Origin: an uncultured cyanobacterium | GTDB lineage: Bacteria; Cyanobacteriota; Cyanobacteriia; CACIAM-69d | Reading direction: 5' to 3' | Length of the DNA: 64,000 nt | NCBI GenBank assembly: GCA_937883785.1 | Contig: CALGDE010000166.1 | Location: forward strand, 56,022-120,021 | In this document: in pieces, positions 27,353 to 35,412 of the stretch | Numbering within the stretch: position 1 is the stretch's first letter | How the letters are laid out: the number at the start of each line of letters is the position of its first letter | Position numbers and translations under genes: made by a program | Notes under the pieces: generated by a model | What the model saw: the letters and a program-made list of their open reading frames with translations, nothing else | Database searches by the model: none | Told to the model about the DNA's origin: nothing

Positions 27353-28531
27353 ATGGATTTCGGAATTGGCTTTTTGTCGAATAGCATCATGCTGCCGATC
27401 CTGGATTTTTTCTACGGGATTGTGCCCAGCTACGGGCTCGCAATTATTGCGTTGACCTTAGTTATTCGTTTCGCGCTATATCCCCTTAGCGCTGGCTCCC
27501 TACGCAACATGCGCCGGATGAAAATCACGCAGCCGGCGATGCAGAAGCAAATGAAGGAGCTTCAGGAGCGCTACAAGGATGATCCGGCGAAGCTCCAGGA
27601 GGAAATGAGCGGGCTTTATAAGGAATTTGGTAATCCTTTGGCTGGCTGCTTCCCAGTGGTGCTGCAAATGCCAATTTTGTTCGCCCTGTTTGCCACACTG
27701 CGGGGATCGCCGTTTGCTAACGTTCCCTACACCGTTAATCTGCAGGTTTTGCCCCAGGATCAAATTGAGCGGGTTGTGCCGGAAGCATTTTCTACTTCGC
27801 CAAAAAATATTTATGTGGATGATGGCATTCACTACAAGGTTTCTGCCATTCTCCCCGGCGGCAACAAGCTTGGGGTAGGCGACACCAGTACTGTTGAATT
27901 CCAAACCACTGACGGTAAGCCCTTTGGGAATTTGGCTGCTGAGTATGATCCCAGCCGATTGAATGTGCATTGGGAAGCAACAAAGGGGGGCGATCGCATT
28001 GAGATTACCGATGACGGTCGTATCAAAGCCCTTCAGCCCGGTGATGTGACCTTGCAAGGAACCATTCCTGGACTAGCTGCGGACACTGGATTCCTCTTTA
28101 TTGATGCCCTGGGGCACGTGGGGGCCTTTGACGACGATGGCACCATGCACTGGGATATCATCGGCATGGTGATTTTCTTTGGGGTTAGCCTTTATGTCAG
28201 CCAATTGATTTCTGGACAGGGTGGTAGCTCCAATCCCCAACAGGCGTTAGTGAGCAAGATTACCCCGGTGCTGTTTTCGGGAATGTTTTTGTTCTTCCCG
28301 CTGCCTGCTGGAGTGTTGATGTACATGGTGACGGCTAATATTTTCCAAACCGCTCAGGCATTTATCTTGTCTCGAGAGCCTTTGCCGGAGAATATTCAGA
28401 AGTTGGCTGATGCTCAAGCTCTTGAGGTAAGTGCAGCGGCAGCAGGGGGCGGCACCGTGTCGTCTCGAGATACGTTGCCCTTTGAGCCCACCGGTAGCAA
28501 GAAGAAAAAGCGTAAAAAGGCAGAGTCCTAA
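27353..28531 (+). CDS. yidC: Membrane protein insertase YidC/Oxa1/Alb3
   Basis: 392 residues. The N-terminal two segments include [13 protein letters not shown] [23 protein letters not shown], with the conserved hydrophilic-groove arginine region, and [26 protein letters not shown]. An insert of about 130 residues (120-250) with beta-rich character sits between segments 2 and 3. The last segments run from [17 protein letters not shown] to [23 protein letters not shown] Lys-rich tail ends the protein. It inserts membrane proteins into thylakoid and plasma membranes. It forms a unit with the two genes downstream. Confidence 0.93.
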   Translation: MDFGIGFLSNSIMLPILDFFYGIVPSYGLAIIALTLVIRFALYPLSAGSLRNMRRMKITQPAMQKQMKELQERYKDDPAKLQEEMSGLYKEFGNPLAGCFPVVLQMPILFALFATLRGSPFANVPYTVNLQVLPQDQIERVVPEAFSTSPKNIYVDDGIHYKVSAILPGGNKLGVGDTSTVEFQTTDGKPFGNLAAEYDPSRLNVHWEATKGGDRIEITDDGRIKALQPGDVTLQGTIPGLAADTGFLFIDALGHVGAFDDDGTMHWDIIGMVIFFGVSLYVSQLISGQGGSSNPQQALVSKITPVLFSGMFLFFPLPAGVLMYMVTANIFQTAQAFILSREPLPENIQKLADAQALEVSAAAAGGGTVSSRDTLPFEPTGSKKKKRKKAES

Positions 28532-28706
28532 GGTAAGTCGAGAGATTTCAACATACTCCAACACACTCTGAAAAGCTTGGGAGCCAGTGCTGGGAAAAGA
28601 TTGCTGATTTAGACAACATTCGATAGCCTGTAGCAGGGCTGATCAGCCATCATTCCAAAGCTGCTCCCAAGCTTTTGTGTAGGGATTTTTGTCTCGGGAT
28701 AGAAAT

Positions 28707-29234
28707 ATGTCTGAAGATATGTCGGGTACATCCACCGATGCTGCTTTAGGTCCCCTAGAGCGGGGACCAAAGTGGCTAGAGCAGGCTTTAGCATTAATGA
28801 GTATGCCTGCGGCGGTGGCGGCGGAGCATGATGCGATCACCGGAGCAGATAATTATTGGTTAACCATTGACCATACCCAGCTGCAATTGGAACAGGTGGA
28901 CCAGTTGCTGGCAAATGGGGGGGTAGTTTTAGACGCATTGCAGCACTTAGCCAACGCTGGCTTGAACGCTCATTTGGACCGGGATGAGCAGCATGGATAT
29001 GTGATTGAAGTTAATGGCTACCGATCCCAGCAGCGGGAAACGTTGCGAGGTATTGCCCAAGAGGCCGTGGAGCAGGTGCGCGCAACGGGGCAAAGCTATG
29101 AAGCAAAAGGGTTAAGCGCTGCAGAGCGGAAGCAGGTGCATTCTCTTTTGGAGGAGTACGATGATTTGACCACCCATAGTGAAGGGACTGGGGGCGATCG
29201 TCGTTTAGTTGTCAGCCCAAAAGTATGGGGGTAG
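28707..29234 (+). CDS. khpB: RNA-binding protein KhpB (Jag, R3H domain)
   Basis: 175 residues from the ATG at 28707; a TTG at 28689 is in frame. LTIDHTQLQLEQVDQLLANGGVVLDALQHLANAGLN is a KH-like region. The R3H domain follows, with YRSQQRETLRGIAQEAVEQVRATGQSYEAKGLSAAERKQVHSLLEEYDDLTTHSEGTGGDRRLVVSP carrying the RxxxH spacing. Jag/KhpB proteins bind RNA and typically lie next to yidC in many bacteria, as here. The family's function in cyanobacteria is not established. Confidence 0.88.
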   Translation: MSEDMSGTSTDAALGPLERGPKWLEQALALMSMPAAVAAEHDAITGADNYWLTIDHTQLQLEQVDQLLANGGVVLDALQHLANAGLNAHLDRDEQHGYVIEVNGYRSQQRETLRGIAQEAVEQVRATGQSYEAKGLSAAERKQVHSLLEEYDDLTTHSEGTGGDRRLVVSPKVWG

Positions 29235-29237
29235 ATT

Positions 29238-29777
29238 GTGAACACCATTTTCATTCCCCATTTACTAAAAGCTCCCAAACGAACGCTGTATTGGGACTTT
29301 AAGCAGTCTTTCCGAGATTTGCCCACGTTGACCCCCGTACGCGGGGAGCTGTGGGTAACCCACCGAGGCAACTTTTTAGAGGTGCGGGCAAAGGCGGAAA
29401 CCATTGTGACCCTCACCTGTGACCGCTGTCTAAATCAGTATAATCAGCGACTTATGCTGGATGATAGCGAAATTATTCTGCTGGATTCGAAAGCCAACCT
29501 GCCGGGTATTCCTGGCGAGGAAAAAGAGGTCAATCTGGAAGATATGGAAGAGGCCCTGTCACCTCAGGGACATTTTGAACCAGAGTCATGGATTTATGAA
29601 CAGCTTTGCTTGACGCTGCCTGTGCAGCAGAACTGTGGCGAAGACTGTCCAGGCGCTGGGCTATCGAACGACGATGAAAAGGAAGATTTAGCCGCTCAAG
29701 GGGCGGACATTAAAGTCGACGCCCGCTGGTCTGCCTTAGCCGATCTAAAAAAGCAACTGGGTGCTAACGGCAACTAG
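29238..29777 (+). CDS. DUF177 (YceD-like) protein
   Basis: 179 residues from GTG 29238, 3 bp after the khpB stop, so co-translated. FRDLPTLTPVRGELWVTHRG then LTCDRCLNQYNQ (zinc-like Cys pair) and LCLTLPVQQNCGEDCPG are conserved features of DUF177. YceD homologues are linked to 23S rRNA or ribosome accumulation in Escherichia coli and plants. The yidC-jag-DUF177 order is common in cyanobacteria. Confidence 0.85.
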   Translation: MNTIFIPHLLKAPKRTLYWDFKQSFRDLPTLTPVRGELWVTHRGNFLEVRAKAETIVTLTCDRCLNQYNQRLMLDDSEIILLDSKANLPGIPGEEKEVNLEDMEEALSPQGHFEPESWIYEQLCLTLPVQQNCGEDCPGAGLSNDDEKEDLAAQGADIKVDARWSALADLKKQLGANGN

Positions 29778-29906
29778 GGTGGCTCGAAGAAGCTCTGGAC
29801 AAAGGACAGGCAAGCTGTTGATTAGGGGCCGTACTAAGTCGAACCTCAATCCTCACAGCTATCAGGGTTTCACCCCCCGACCTTTTTTGTTTAGAAGGGC
29901 ATGTAC

Positions 29907-30087
29907 TAGACCTCTTGCATAAATCCCCGCCCTCACCCTAAATCCCTCTCTCCGGGGAGGGGGACTTCAGAAAAGTCCGTTTTTTCGCTATTCTTTCTCC
30001 TCTTCTCCTCGAGGAGAAGCATGTCCTGGGCATAGTCGCAGGGGGGATGAGGGCTTTCAGTAACTTTTGATTCGTGCAAGAGGCCTA
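29907..30087. mobile_element. MITE with 17-bp terminal inverted repeats and TA flanks
   Basis: Ends are GACCTCTTGCATAAATC (left) and the complement of GGCCTCTTGCACGAATC (right), each bordered by TA (29907-29908 and 30086-30087), as expected for the TA target duplication of IS630/Tc1-type transposases. The 177-bp interior is AT/GC-mixed with a CTCTCC...GGAGAG hairpin and no coding capacity. It lies in the DUF177-lepB gap, adjacent to repeat copy B. Confidence 0.78.
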
Positions 30088-30103
30088 CTGTGTTTGATAT
30101 TTA

Positions 30104-30232
30104 TAGTCAGTTCGATGGAAAACGGGACAATTTTGAGTCACGCAACTGAAGCTAAACCCCCACTATTGGCTTTGCCAATGCTTTGCGAACGATGACCCGC
30201 AATGCTCACGGACTGTTCTACTCATTCAAGAC
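30104..30232 (-). repeat. Dispersed repeat family R1, copy B (reverse)
   Basis: Reverse complement of the R1 repeat: starts CTTGAATGAGTAGAACAGTC, then GGTCATCGTTCGCAAAG and an ATTGGCAAAGCCAAT mini-hairpin, then TAGTGGGGGTTTAGCTTC and TGACTCAAAATTGTCC. It ends in a stretch like CATCGAACTGACTATA. Only 16 bp from the MITE. Confidence 0.85.
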
Positions 30233-30866
30233 ACGCCCTGAGTTCAGAGAGGTCTACGCACTGGTGGGAATATATGCTCTTATGCCTGAAAGGCATATCC
30301 TACCGCCACCACCAATTCAGGCGACCCTCTGTCGGTGTGAAGGTTCAAACTTTTAGCGCTTTTTGTCTGGGTTTGTGTGTCGTGTCTTAAAGACTTTGTT
30401 TCGGAAGCTTATGAAAGTCAGGTGTTTCATTGCACCTTGCTTGGGGCTCCCCATATGATTTGCGTATTAGCCGTTTTCTCTGTGGCGCTTTCTCTTCGTC
30501 GTTATTTTGAGATGCAGTTTCTAAGCGCTTCCTAAGTTTAAAAAATTGCATTGATAGTCTTTTTCGTTACAAACTTTCCCGTTTACTGCGTTAAGTATAG
30601 GAATGGTTATGGAGAGCCACTTTGCTTAGCTTGTTTTGCTGGCGGCTATGAATCGTCCCGATTTTGCCATTATTAACGAGTAGTAGAAATAGTGTTGACG
30701 CGGATAGTAATACTGACTGTGCACAGTTTTTAGTGCACAGTGCTACGCCTTCTGCTTTGATTTTATTTTTTACTTTACTCAGTACTTTGAATAGCCGAAA
30801 GATATAAAATGCGGCTATTTTTGTGTCCCTTGCCCATTATTAGTGCCCTGCTGCAAGGATTCTTTC
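30233..30866. other. Gap upstream of the signal peptidase homologue
   Basis: Part of a gap of just over 1 kb. A 9-bp inverted repeat, ACTGTGCAC and GTGCACAGT at 30716-30741 with an 8-nt loop, lies about 130 bp before the gene and could be a regulatory or transcript-end hairpin. I see no gene in the rest. Confidence 0.5.
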
Positions 30867-31646
30867 GTGTTTCTAAAGCGTACAAAGTTGGTTGGGTCGA
30901 AAGGAGCCACTGATTCCGCTCAAAATCTTTCTAATGAGAAAGGCAGCCCCGTTGCCTTCAAGATTGTTAACGGTTTTTCCGAAAGCCTTGCTACACTTTT
31001 TTCCACAGGTCCGGTGGCGAAGGTGGTAGATGGCGACGATGTGAATGAAGGAGTCGGGGAGAAGTCTGTTGCGGAAAACAATGAGCCGCGATCGCCCAGG
31101 AAAAAAGATCACACTGCCAAAGGTGTTGGCGGCGGCGTTGGCTGGGCGGTGACGGCGGCTTTAGCGGGGGCTTTCGTGGTTGCCGCTCGGGCGTTTGTTG
31201 TGGATGTTTTTGTGATGGGATCGCCTGCCATGGACCCTACCCTGGCGGCGGGAGATCGGGTGATGGTGGATAAGCTGAGCTATCAGTGGCGATCGCCTGA
31301 GCGAGGGGAGATTTTAGTGTTTGATCCCCCGAAGATTCTGCGGGAAATGCGCCCCCATGCAGACCAGCCTTTTATTTTGCGAGTGGTGGGAGTGCCGGGC
31401 GATCGCCTCAAAATCCAGGGAGGACAGCTGTACGTTAACAGTCAGCTCCTGCCGGAAACCTATTTGAAAGAGCCCATCACCTACGAAATGGCTCAGGTAA
31501 CTATTCCTGAGGATACGTATTTTGTGTTGGGAGACAATCGCAACGACAGTTTTGATAGCTCTATTTGGGGAATTGTTCCTGCCAATAAAATCATTGGTAA
31601 GGCAACGTCGGTCGTATATCCTTTGGGGAAGTTTGGCGGGCTGTAG
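30867..31646 (+). CDS. lepB: Signal peptidase I homologue lacking the catalytic Ser-Lys dyad
   Basis: 259 residues from GTG 30867, with AAGGA at 30855-30859; GTG 30843 is an alternative. About 95 hydrophilic residues precede a single transmembrane segment (WAVTAALAGAFVVAARAFVV), longer than usual. The S26 fold is recognisable: GDRVMVDKLSY, RGEILVFDPP, VVGVPGDRLKI, VLGDNRNDSFDSSIWGIVP. But the nucleophile position in the usual SMxPTL is Ala (A121, in SPAMDPTL; codon at 31227), and the general-base Lys of the usual KRVVGLPGD is Leu (L171, in FILRVVGVPGD; codon at 31377). Both changes make it very unlikely to cleave signal peptides. The oxyanion-hole Ser (S119) remains. It could bind substrate or another LepB. 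Confidence 0.85.
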   Translation: MFLKRTKLVGSKGATDSAQNLSNEKGSPVAFKIVNGFSESLATLFSTGPVAKVVDGDDVNEGVGEKSVAENNEPRSPRKKDHTAKGVGGGVGWAVTAALAGAFVVAARAFVVDVFVMGSPAMDPTLAAGDRVMVDKLSYQWRSPERGEILVFDPPKILREMRPHADQPFILRVVGVPGDRLKIQGGQLYVNSQLLPETYLKEPITYEMAQVTIPEDTYFVLGDNRNDSFDSSIWGIVPANKIIGKATSVVYPLGKFGGL

Positions 31647-31671
31647 AGCAGGCTATGGATAGAAAAAATAG

Positions 31672-31715
31672 GCAAAAAAATTCACGGCTTTTGGGATGAT
31701 TGTCCCGCAAGCCGC
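31672..31715 (-). terminator. Rho-independent terminator of bicA
   Basis: On the minus strand, downstream of bicA, CGGCTT and GGGA pair with their complements around a short loop (31685-31714) and a run of T residues (AAAAAAA on the plus strand, 31672-31679) follows. A good intrinsic terminator. The same hairpin also lies about 35 bp after the lepB stop. Confidence 0.65.
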
Positions 31716-31839
31716 GAACTTAATTTTGCGAATATTGCTGTCTAATATTGCTAGTTGATAAAGCTAAGAGCTATTTCTGACTAAATCTTGAAGGCAAGCC
31801 CCTTAGGGATTTCAGTCTTCATCACGCTTTAGTTTTCAA

Positions 31840-31882
31840 GGGCGTATGCTTTCGACTACGTAATCGACGACACGCCCTAAAT
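31840..31882 (-). repeat. Possible partial copy of repeat family R2
   Basis: TTTCAAGGGCGTATGCT then CGACGACACGCCCTA resembles the reverse complement of the R2 repeats at 34783-34842 and 43265-43330, particularly the ends AAGGGC(G/A)T and GACACGCCC. Confidence 0.4.
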
Positions 31883-31912
31883 AAACCGCGTCTGTTTCCC
31901 CACTTTCTTCCC

Positions 31913-33664
31913 TTAAATGGCAGAGGTGGCGGGGATTTGAGGCTCATTGTCGGTGCTGGATTCACCATCAGCCGCAGGCATTGAAACGTTTTCAAAGAGC
32001 CATAGGTTAGCGGCCTCCAGAGCCTGCTGGCGATCGCTTACCCAGCACTCGGGGGGAACCAGCTTGCCTACGTTCAAGCTCTTAAGACGCTTTTGCACAG
32101 GACCGGCACAACCAACGATATAAATACGTCGACCCAGTTCCGCCGCTTCCTCAATCGCCGCCTCAATAGCCATACCGGAGGAAACCCCAAGCCAAGGTAC
32201 ATCGCTTAAATCAAGCATTAGTACTTCGTAGCTTTCAATTTCGTTGTGCTCTCGGGCGATCGCCTTCGCCACTCCGAAAATCATCGGACCGCTTAGGTGG
32301 AACAACAGAATATGTCCCTCAGTGCGAGCCAGCAATGCTTTTTCCGAATCACTAAAGACAACGGCATCATCCACATCGGTAATAGCTTGGATGGTGCGGA
32401 CGCTCTTGGAACGCAGGTCCGTCAAACGGCTAATGGTCAAAATATTTGCCACGAAGACACCAACGCCCACCGCCACAATCAAGTCCACAAACACCGTTAG
32501 GGCCGTTACCGCATAGGTAATCAAAGCACCGTTGATGGAAACCTTGTGAATCCGCTTTAGGAAGCTCCAGTCAACAATGTCAAAACCCACCTTCATCGCG
32601 ATTCCCGCTAGCACCGCCAAAGGCACACTTGCCAACGTGGGACCGATCCAAAGCACCACCACTAAAAGCAGCAGCGCACGGGTTAAACCGGAAAGGGCTG
32701 TCCGACCACCGGTTTGAATGTTGACCACGGTGCCCATCGTTGCGCCAGCACCAGGCAAACCACCAAATAAACCAGAAAATACGTTACCTAGCCCCTGACC
32801 AATCAGCTCTTTATCAGAATTGTGCTCAGTACGGGTCAAACTGTCTGCCACGGTAGAAGTCAGCAGAGCATCAATACAACCCAGCATCCCCAAAATTGCG
32901 CCATCCACAATCATGGTTTGCATCTGATCCTGGTTAAAGGTGGGAATGTAAAGGGAAGGTAGACCGACGGGAATCTCGCCAATACGACGAATGTCTACAT
33001 CACCAAAAAACATCAAAGAAGCCACCGTTCCTAACACCAACGCCAAAAGCTGAGGCGGGCACCAGCGACGCCAGGCGTTGGGGGTGAAGACCAATAGGGC
33101 AATGGTGCCGGCTCCCAAGGCAAGCTCAGGCAAGCTGGCGTTGGCGATAAAGGTAGGAATTTCCTGAACGTTAGCCAGGACACCGCCCTTTGCCGATGTC
33201 TGCCCTAGTAGGGGCGGCAGCTGAAGCACCAGCAGGATTAAGCCGATACCGGACATAAATCCTGAAATTACGCTGTAGGGCATCATCGTGACGTAGCGCC
33301 CTAGCTTAAGTAAACCGAAGCCAATTTGGAACAGCCCGGCTAGAACAACTACCGTGAAAGATAAAGCCAGTACCAACGGGCGATCATCAGGGTAGGTGTT
33401 GCTGAAGTTTAAAACGACCGCGGTCATTAACACGGTCATGGGACCGGTGGGTTCTGAAATAAGTGTGGGCGTTCCCCCGAAAAGGGCGGCCATAAAGCCA
33501 ACGCACACGGCACCGTATAAGCCGGCGATCGGTCCTAAACCTGTAGCGACCCCGAAGGCTAAGGCCATGGGCAATGAAATGATGGCTGCGGTGACACCAC
33601 CAAATAAATCACCCTTCAGATTATTGAAATTAAGCCTGTTAAAGACTTGTGAAGCTCTTAGCAT
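31913..33664 (-). CDS. bicA: SulP-family bicarbonate transporter BicA
   Basis: 583 residues. LKGDLFGGVTAAIISLPMALAFGVATGLGPIAGLYGAVCVGFMAALFGGTPTLISEPTGPMTVLMTAVVL is near-identical in kind to BicA of Synechococcus sp. PCC 7002. About 12 membrane segments end near residue 405 and a STAS domain fills roughly 430-555 (LFHLSGPMIFGVAKAIAREHNEIESYEVLMLDLSDVPWLGVSSGMAIE). BicA is a sodium-dependent, low-affinity, high-flux bicarbonate importer of the plasma membrane, part of the CO2-concentrating mechanism. The STAS domain regulates assembly or activity. It is divergent from a LysR gene. Confidence 0.93.
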   Translation of the reverse strand: MLRASQVFNRLNFNNLKGDLFGGVTAAIISLPMALAFGVATGLGPIAGLYGAVCVGFMAALFGGTPTLISEPTGPMTVLMTAVVLNFSNTYPDDRPLVLALSFTVVVLAGLFQIGFGLLKLGRYVTMMPYSVISGFMSGIGLILLVLQLPPLLGQTSAKGGVLANVQEIPTFIANASLPELALGAGTIALLVFTPNAWRRWCPPQLLALVLGTVASLMFFGDVDIRRIGEIPVGLPSLYIPTFNQDQMQTMIVDGAILGMLGCIDALLTSTVADSLTRTEHNSDKELIGQGLGNVFSGLFGGLPGAGATMGTVVNIQTGGRTALSGLTRALLLLVVVLWIGPTLASVPLAVLAGIAMKVGFDIVDWSFLKRIHKVSINGALITYAVTALTVFVDLIVAVGVGVFVANILTISRLTDLRSKSVRTIQAITDVDDAVVFSDSEKALLARTEGHILLFHLSGPMIFGVAKAIAREHNEIESYEVLMLDLSDVPWLGVSSGMAIEAAIEEAAELGRRIYIVGCAGPVQKRLKSLNVGKLVPPECWVSDRQQALEAANLWLFENVSMPAADGESSTDNEPQIPATSAI

Positions 33665-33716
33665 CTTTCTCTAGAGTAGTATTTGGTAAGTACGATACAA
33701 TTTCGTAATCCATAGG

Positions 33717-33730
33717 TTATTTGCTATTAA
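33717..33730. promoter_or_regulatory. CmpR/CcmR-type LysR operator
   Basis: TTA-N8-TAA lies in the 162-bp space between bicA and the LysR gene, in an AT-rich inverted repeat (AGGTTA...TAACCT). TTA-N7/8-TAA is the binding consensus reported for CmpR, the LysR activator of inorganic-carbon genes. Confidence 0.5.
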
Positions 33731-33826
33731 TAATTTAACCTGAGATGTGCTAAGTGCAGGACAGGGTTTCCGGACATGGGACAGGAAAAACTTATTAAAA
33801 ATATGCTTTAGATTGCATTAGTTGAT

Positions 33827-34780
33827 ATGCGACCCACATTTCACCAACTTGAACTGTTCCGAGAAGTGGCCCGCCAGGGAAGTTTTACCAAGGCGGCGAA
33901 GAAGTTATCGATCGCTCAGCCCACAGTGTCAGGGCAAATTAAACAGTTAAGTCAGGGCATTGGGCTGCCGCTATTTGAAAAGGTGGGGCGGCAGTTGTTT
34001 CTGACGGAAGCGGGGGAAATGCTGCTGGACTCCTGTAGGGAGATGTTTGATAGTTTGGATCGCCTGGAAATGGCGATGGCGGATTTGCAGGGGCAGCGGC
34101 GTGGGCGGCTGAAGCTGGCGGTGGTGACAACGGCTCAGTATGTGGTGCCGAAGCTGCTGGGAGAATTTTGCCAGGAGTATCCCGATGTGGATGTGGCGCT
34201 ACGGGTGTTGAACCATGCGCAGCTCAGCGATCGCATGGGCAGCAATGCGGATGACTTATATGTGTTGAGTCATATTCCAGAGCATGTGGATCTGGAGTTT
34301 CAGCCGTTTGTGGATAATTCTTTGATGGTGGTGGCGGGGCGATCCCACCCCCTAGCGCTGCAGGCAATGGCGTCCGGCGGGCGGAAGAAGATTCCTATTC
34401 AGAAGCTGGCGAACCAGGATTTTGTCATGCGAGAGCCGGGGTCCGGAACGCGGCGGGCCGTTGAAGAGCATTTTGCCCGCCATAAGCTATCGGTGCAGGT
34501 GCGCTTGGATCTAAGTACCAATGAGGCGATCGCCCAGGCGGTGGCCAGCGGACTGGGGATGGCGGTGCTGTCGCGCCATTGTTTAGCCTCAGGGATTACT
34601 AACCCGGACCTGGTGCCCTTGGAAGTGGAGCATTTTCCCATTCGCTGTCAGTGGTATGTGGCCCATCTAAAGGCGAAGCAGTTATCGGTGGTGGCTGAGT
34701 CCTTCCGCGATCGCCTATTGCACTATGACGAATTTTCAGAACACCAGCTTATTGGCTCGCCTTCGTTGGTGATGTCCTAG
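33827..34780 (+). CDS. LysR-family transcription regulator, CmpR/CcmR-like
   Basis: 317 residues. Winged HTH at 1-60: FHQLELFREVARQGSFTKAAKKLSIAQPTVSGQIKQLSQGIGLPLFEK. A LysR substrate domain (about 92-300) follows, with LAVVTTAQYVVPKLLGEFCQEYPDVDVALRVLNH. The first residues and this segment match the CmpR/CcmR/RbcR group that reads carbon status via 2-phosphoglycolate, RuBP, 2-oxoglutarate or NADP. Divergent from bicA, with a TTA-N8-TAA site between them, so it is probably the activator or repressor of bicA. I cannot separate CmpR from CcmR by eye. Confidence 0.82.
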   Translation: MRPTFHQLELFREVARQGSFTKAAKKLSIAQPTVSGQIKQLSQGIGLPLFEKVGRQLFLTEAGEMLLDSCREMFDSLDRLEMAMADLQGQRRGRLKLAVVTTAQYVVPKLLGEFCQEYPDVDVALRVLNHAQLSDRMGSNADDLYVLSHIPEHVDLEFQPFVDNSLMVVAGRSHPLALQAMASGGRKKIPIQKLANQDFVMREPGSGTRRAVEEHFARHKLSVQVRLDLSTNEAIAQAVASGLGMAVLSRHCLASGITNPDLVPLEVEHFPIRCQWYVAHLKAKQLSVVAESFRDRLLHYDEFSEHQLIGSPSLVMS

Positions 34781-34782
34781 GG

Positions 34783-34842
34783 GGTGTCATCAATTGATTG
34801 CCAGAAGCCTTACCTATTGGGACGTACGCGCCCTTTCAGAAT
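34783..34842. repeat. Dispersed repeat family R2, copy 1
   Basis: GGTGTCATCAATTGATTGCC, CAGAAGCCTTACC and GTACGCGCCCTTTCAGAA align with 43265-43330. Ends resemble short inverted repeats (GGGYGTGTC and the complement of ATGCCC/GCGCCC). Confidence 0.65.
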
Positions 34843-34861
34843 AAAAATCGGCATTGCATAG

Positions 34862-35311
34862 GTCGGGAGAGTTTGGATTCGATGGCTGATCACTTCCCAT
34901 CATCTCTCAATCCTGCAACGCCGCTTTCTTAATTCACCTTTTCAGTTCAAAGCTGAGAAAAGTGTGACTCTTACCATTCCCGATGGTGATGAAGTGTATT
35001 CGGGGCGCATTGATGGGCTGATTATTGCTCAGCAGCTCTGGCTAGTATTGGTGGAATCAAAGCGTCCGCGTTTTTCGGCATCAACGGGAGTCCCTCAGGC
35101 TTTAGCCTATGCCTGCGCTAATCCTAATCGCGATCGCCCTCTATTTTTAATGGTGACCAATGGGGATGATTTTATATTTCTGAAAGTGGAAGGCGATCGC
35201 TACAGCCGCCCTGTAAGTTTTTCAATTTTTGGACAGGGATCTGCGGGATTCGAGGGGGTTTTGAGAGTCTTGCGGAGAATCAAAGCGATCACCCTCCCAA
35301 CCTCGGATTAA
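34862..35311 (+). pseudogene. Fragment of a type I restriction-like (PD-(D/E)XK) gene
   Basis: From 34922 the frame reads RFLNSPFQFKAEKSVTLTIPDGDEVYSGRIDGLII, then VLVESKRPRFS, with the D...ExK nuclease signature, ALAYACANPNRDRPLFLMVTNGDDFIF and a 3' end LRRIKAI. This corresponds to the C-terminal part of cyanobacterial restriction subunit R/PD-(D/E)XK proteins of about 200-220 residues. The upstream part of the family is missing: 34871-34922 is a 52-bp segment found again, inverted, at the end of the window. A GTG at 34964 could initiate a 115-residue remnant. Either a truncated gene or a fusion with an unrelated repeat. Confidence 0.7.
34871..34922 (+). repeat. 52-bp segment repeated inverted at 63949-64000
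   Basis: From GTTTGGATTCGATGGCTGAT to CTGCAACGCC, identical with the reverse complement of the last 52 bases of the window. It abuts the point where homology of the broken nuclease gene begins. Confidence 0.9.
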
Positions 35312-35400
35312 GCGATCGCCCGCTCAAAGGTAAAGTCACCGTAAGCCATGGCGCAAGCTTAATGATTCTATTCCTATGCTAGGCGATCGCCCCACTTCTC
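35292..35400 (+). repeat. Direct repeat flanking the nuclease pair, left copy
   Basis: CTCCCAACCTCGGATTAAGC, CTCAAAGGTAAAGTCACCGT and AAGCCATGGCGCAAGC match, with scattered differences, 36852-36955. It overlaps the last codons of the truncated nuclease frame and ends in CCTATGCTAGGCGATCGCCC. Confidence 0.8.
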
Positions 35401-35412
35401 CCCATTCCCAAC

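Noticed and set aside
29930..30060. Hairpin-rich CTCTCC/GGAGAG stretch as a separate RNA gene
   Set aside because: It is the interior of the MITE and is explained by its palindromic structure.
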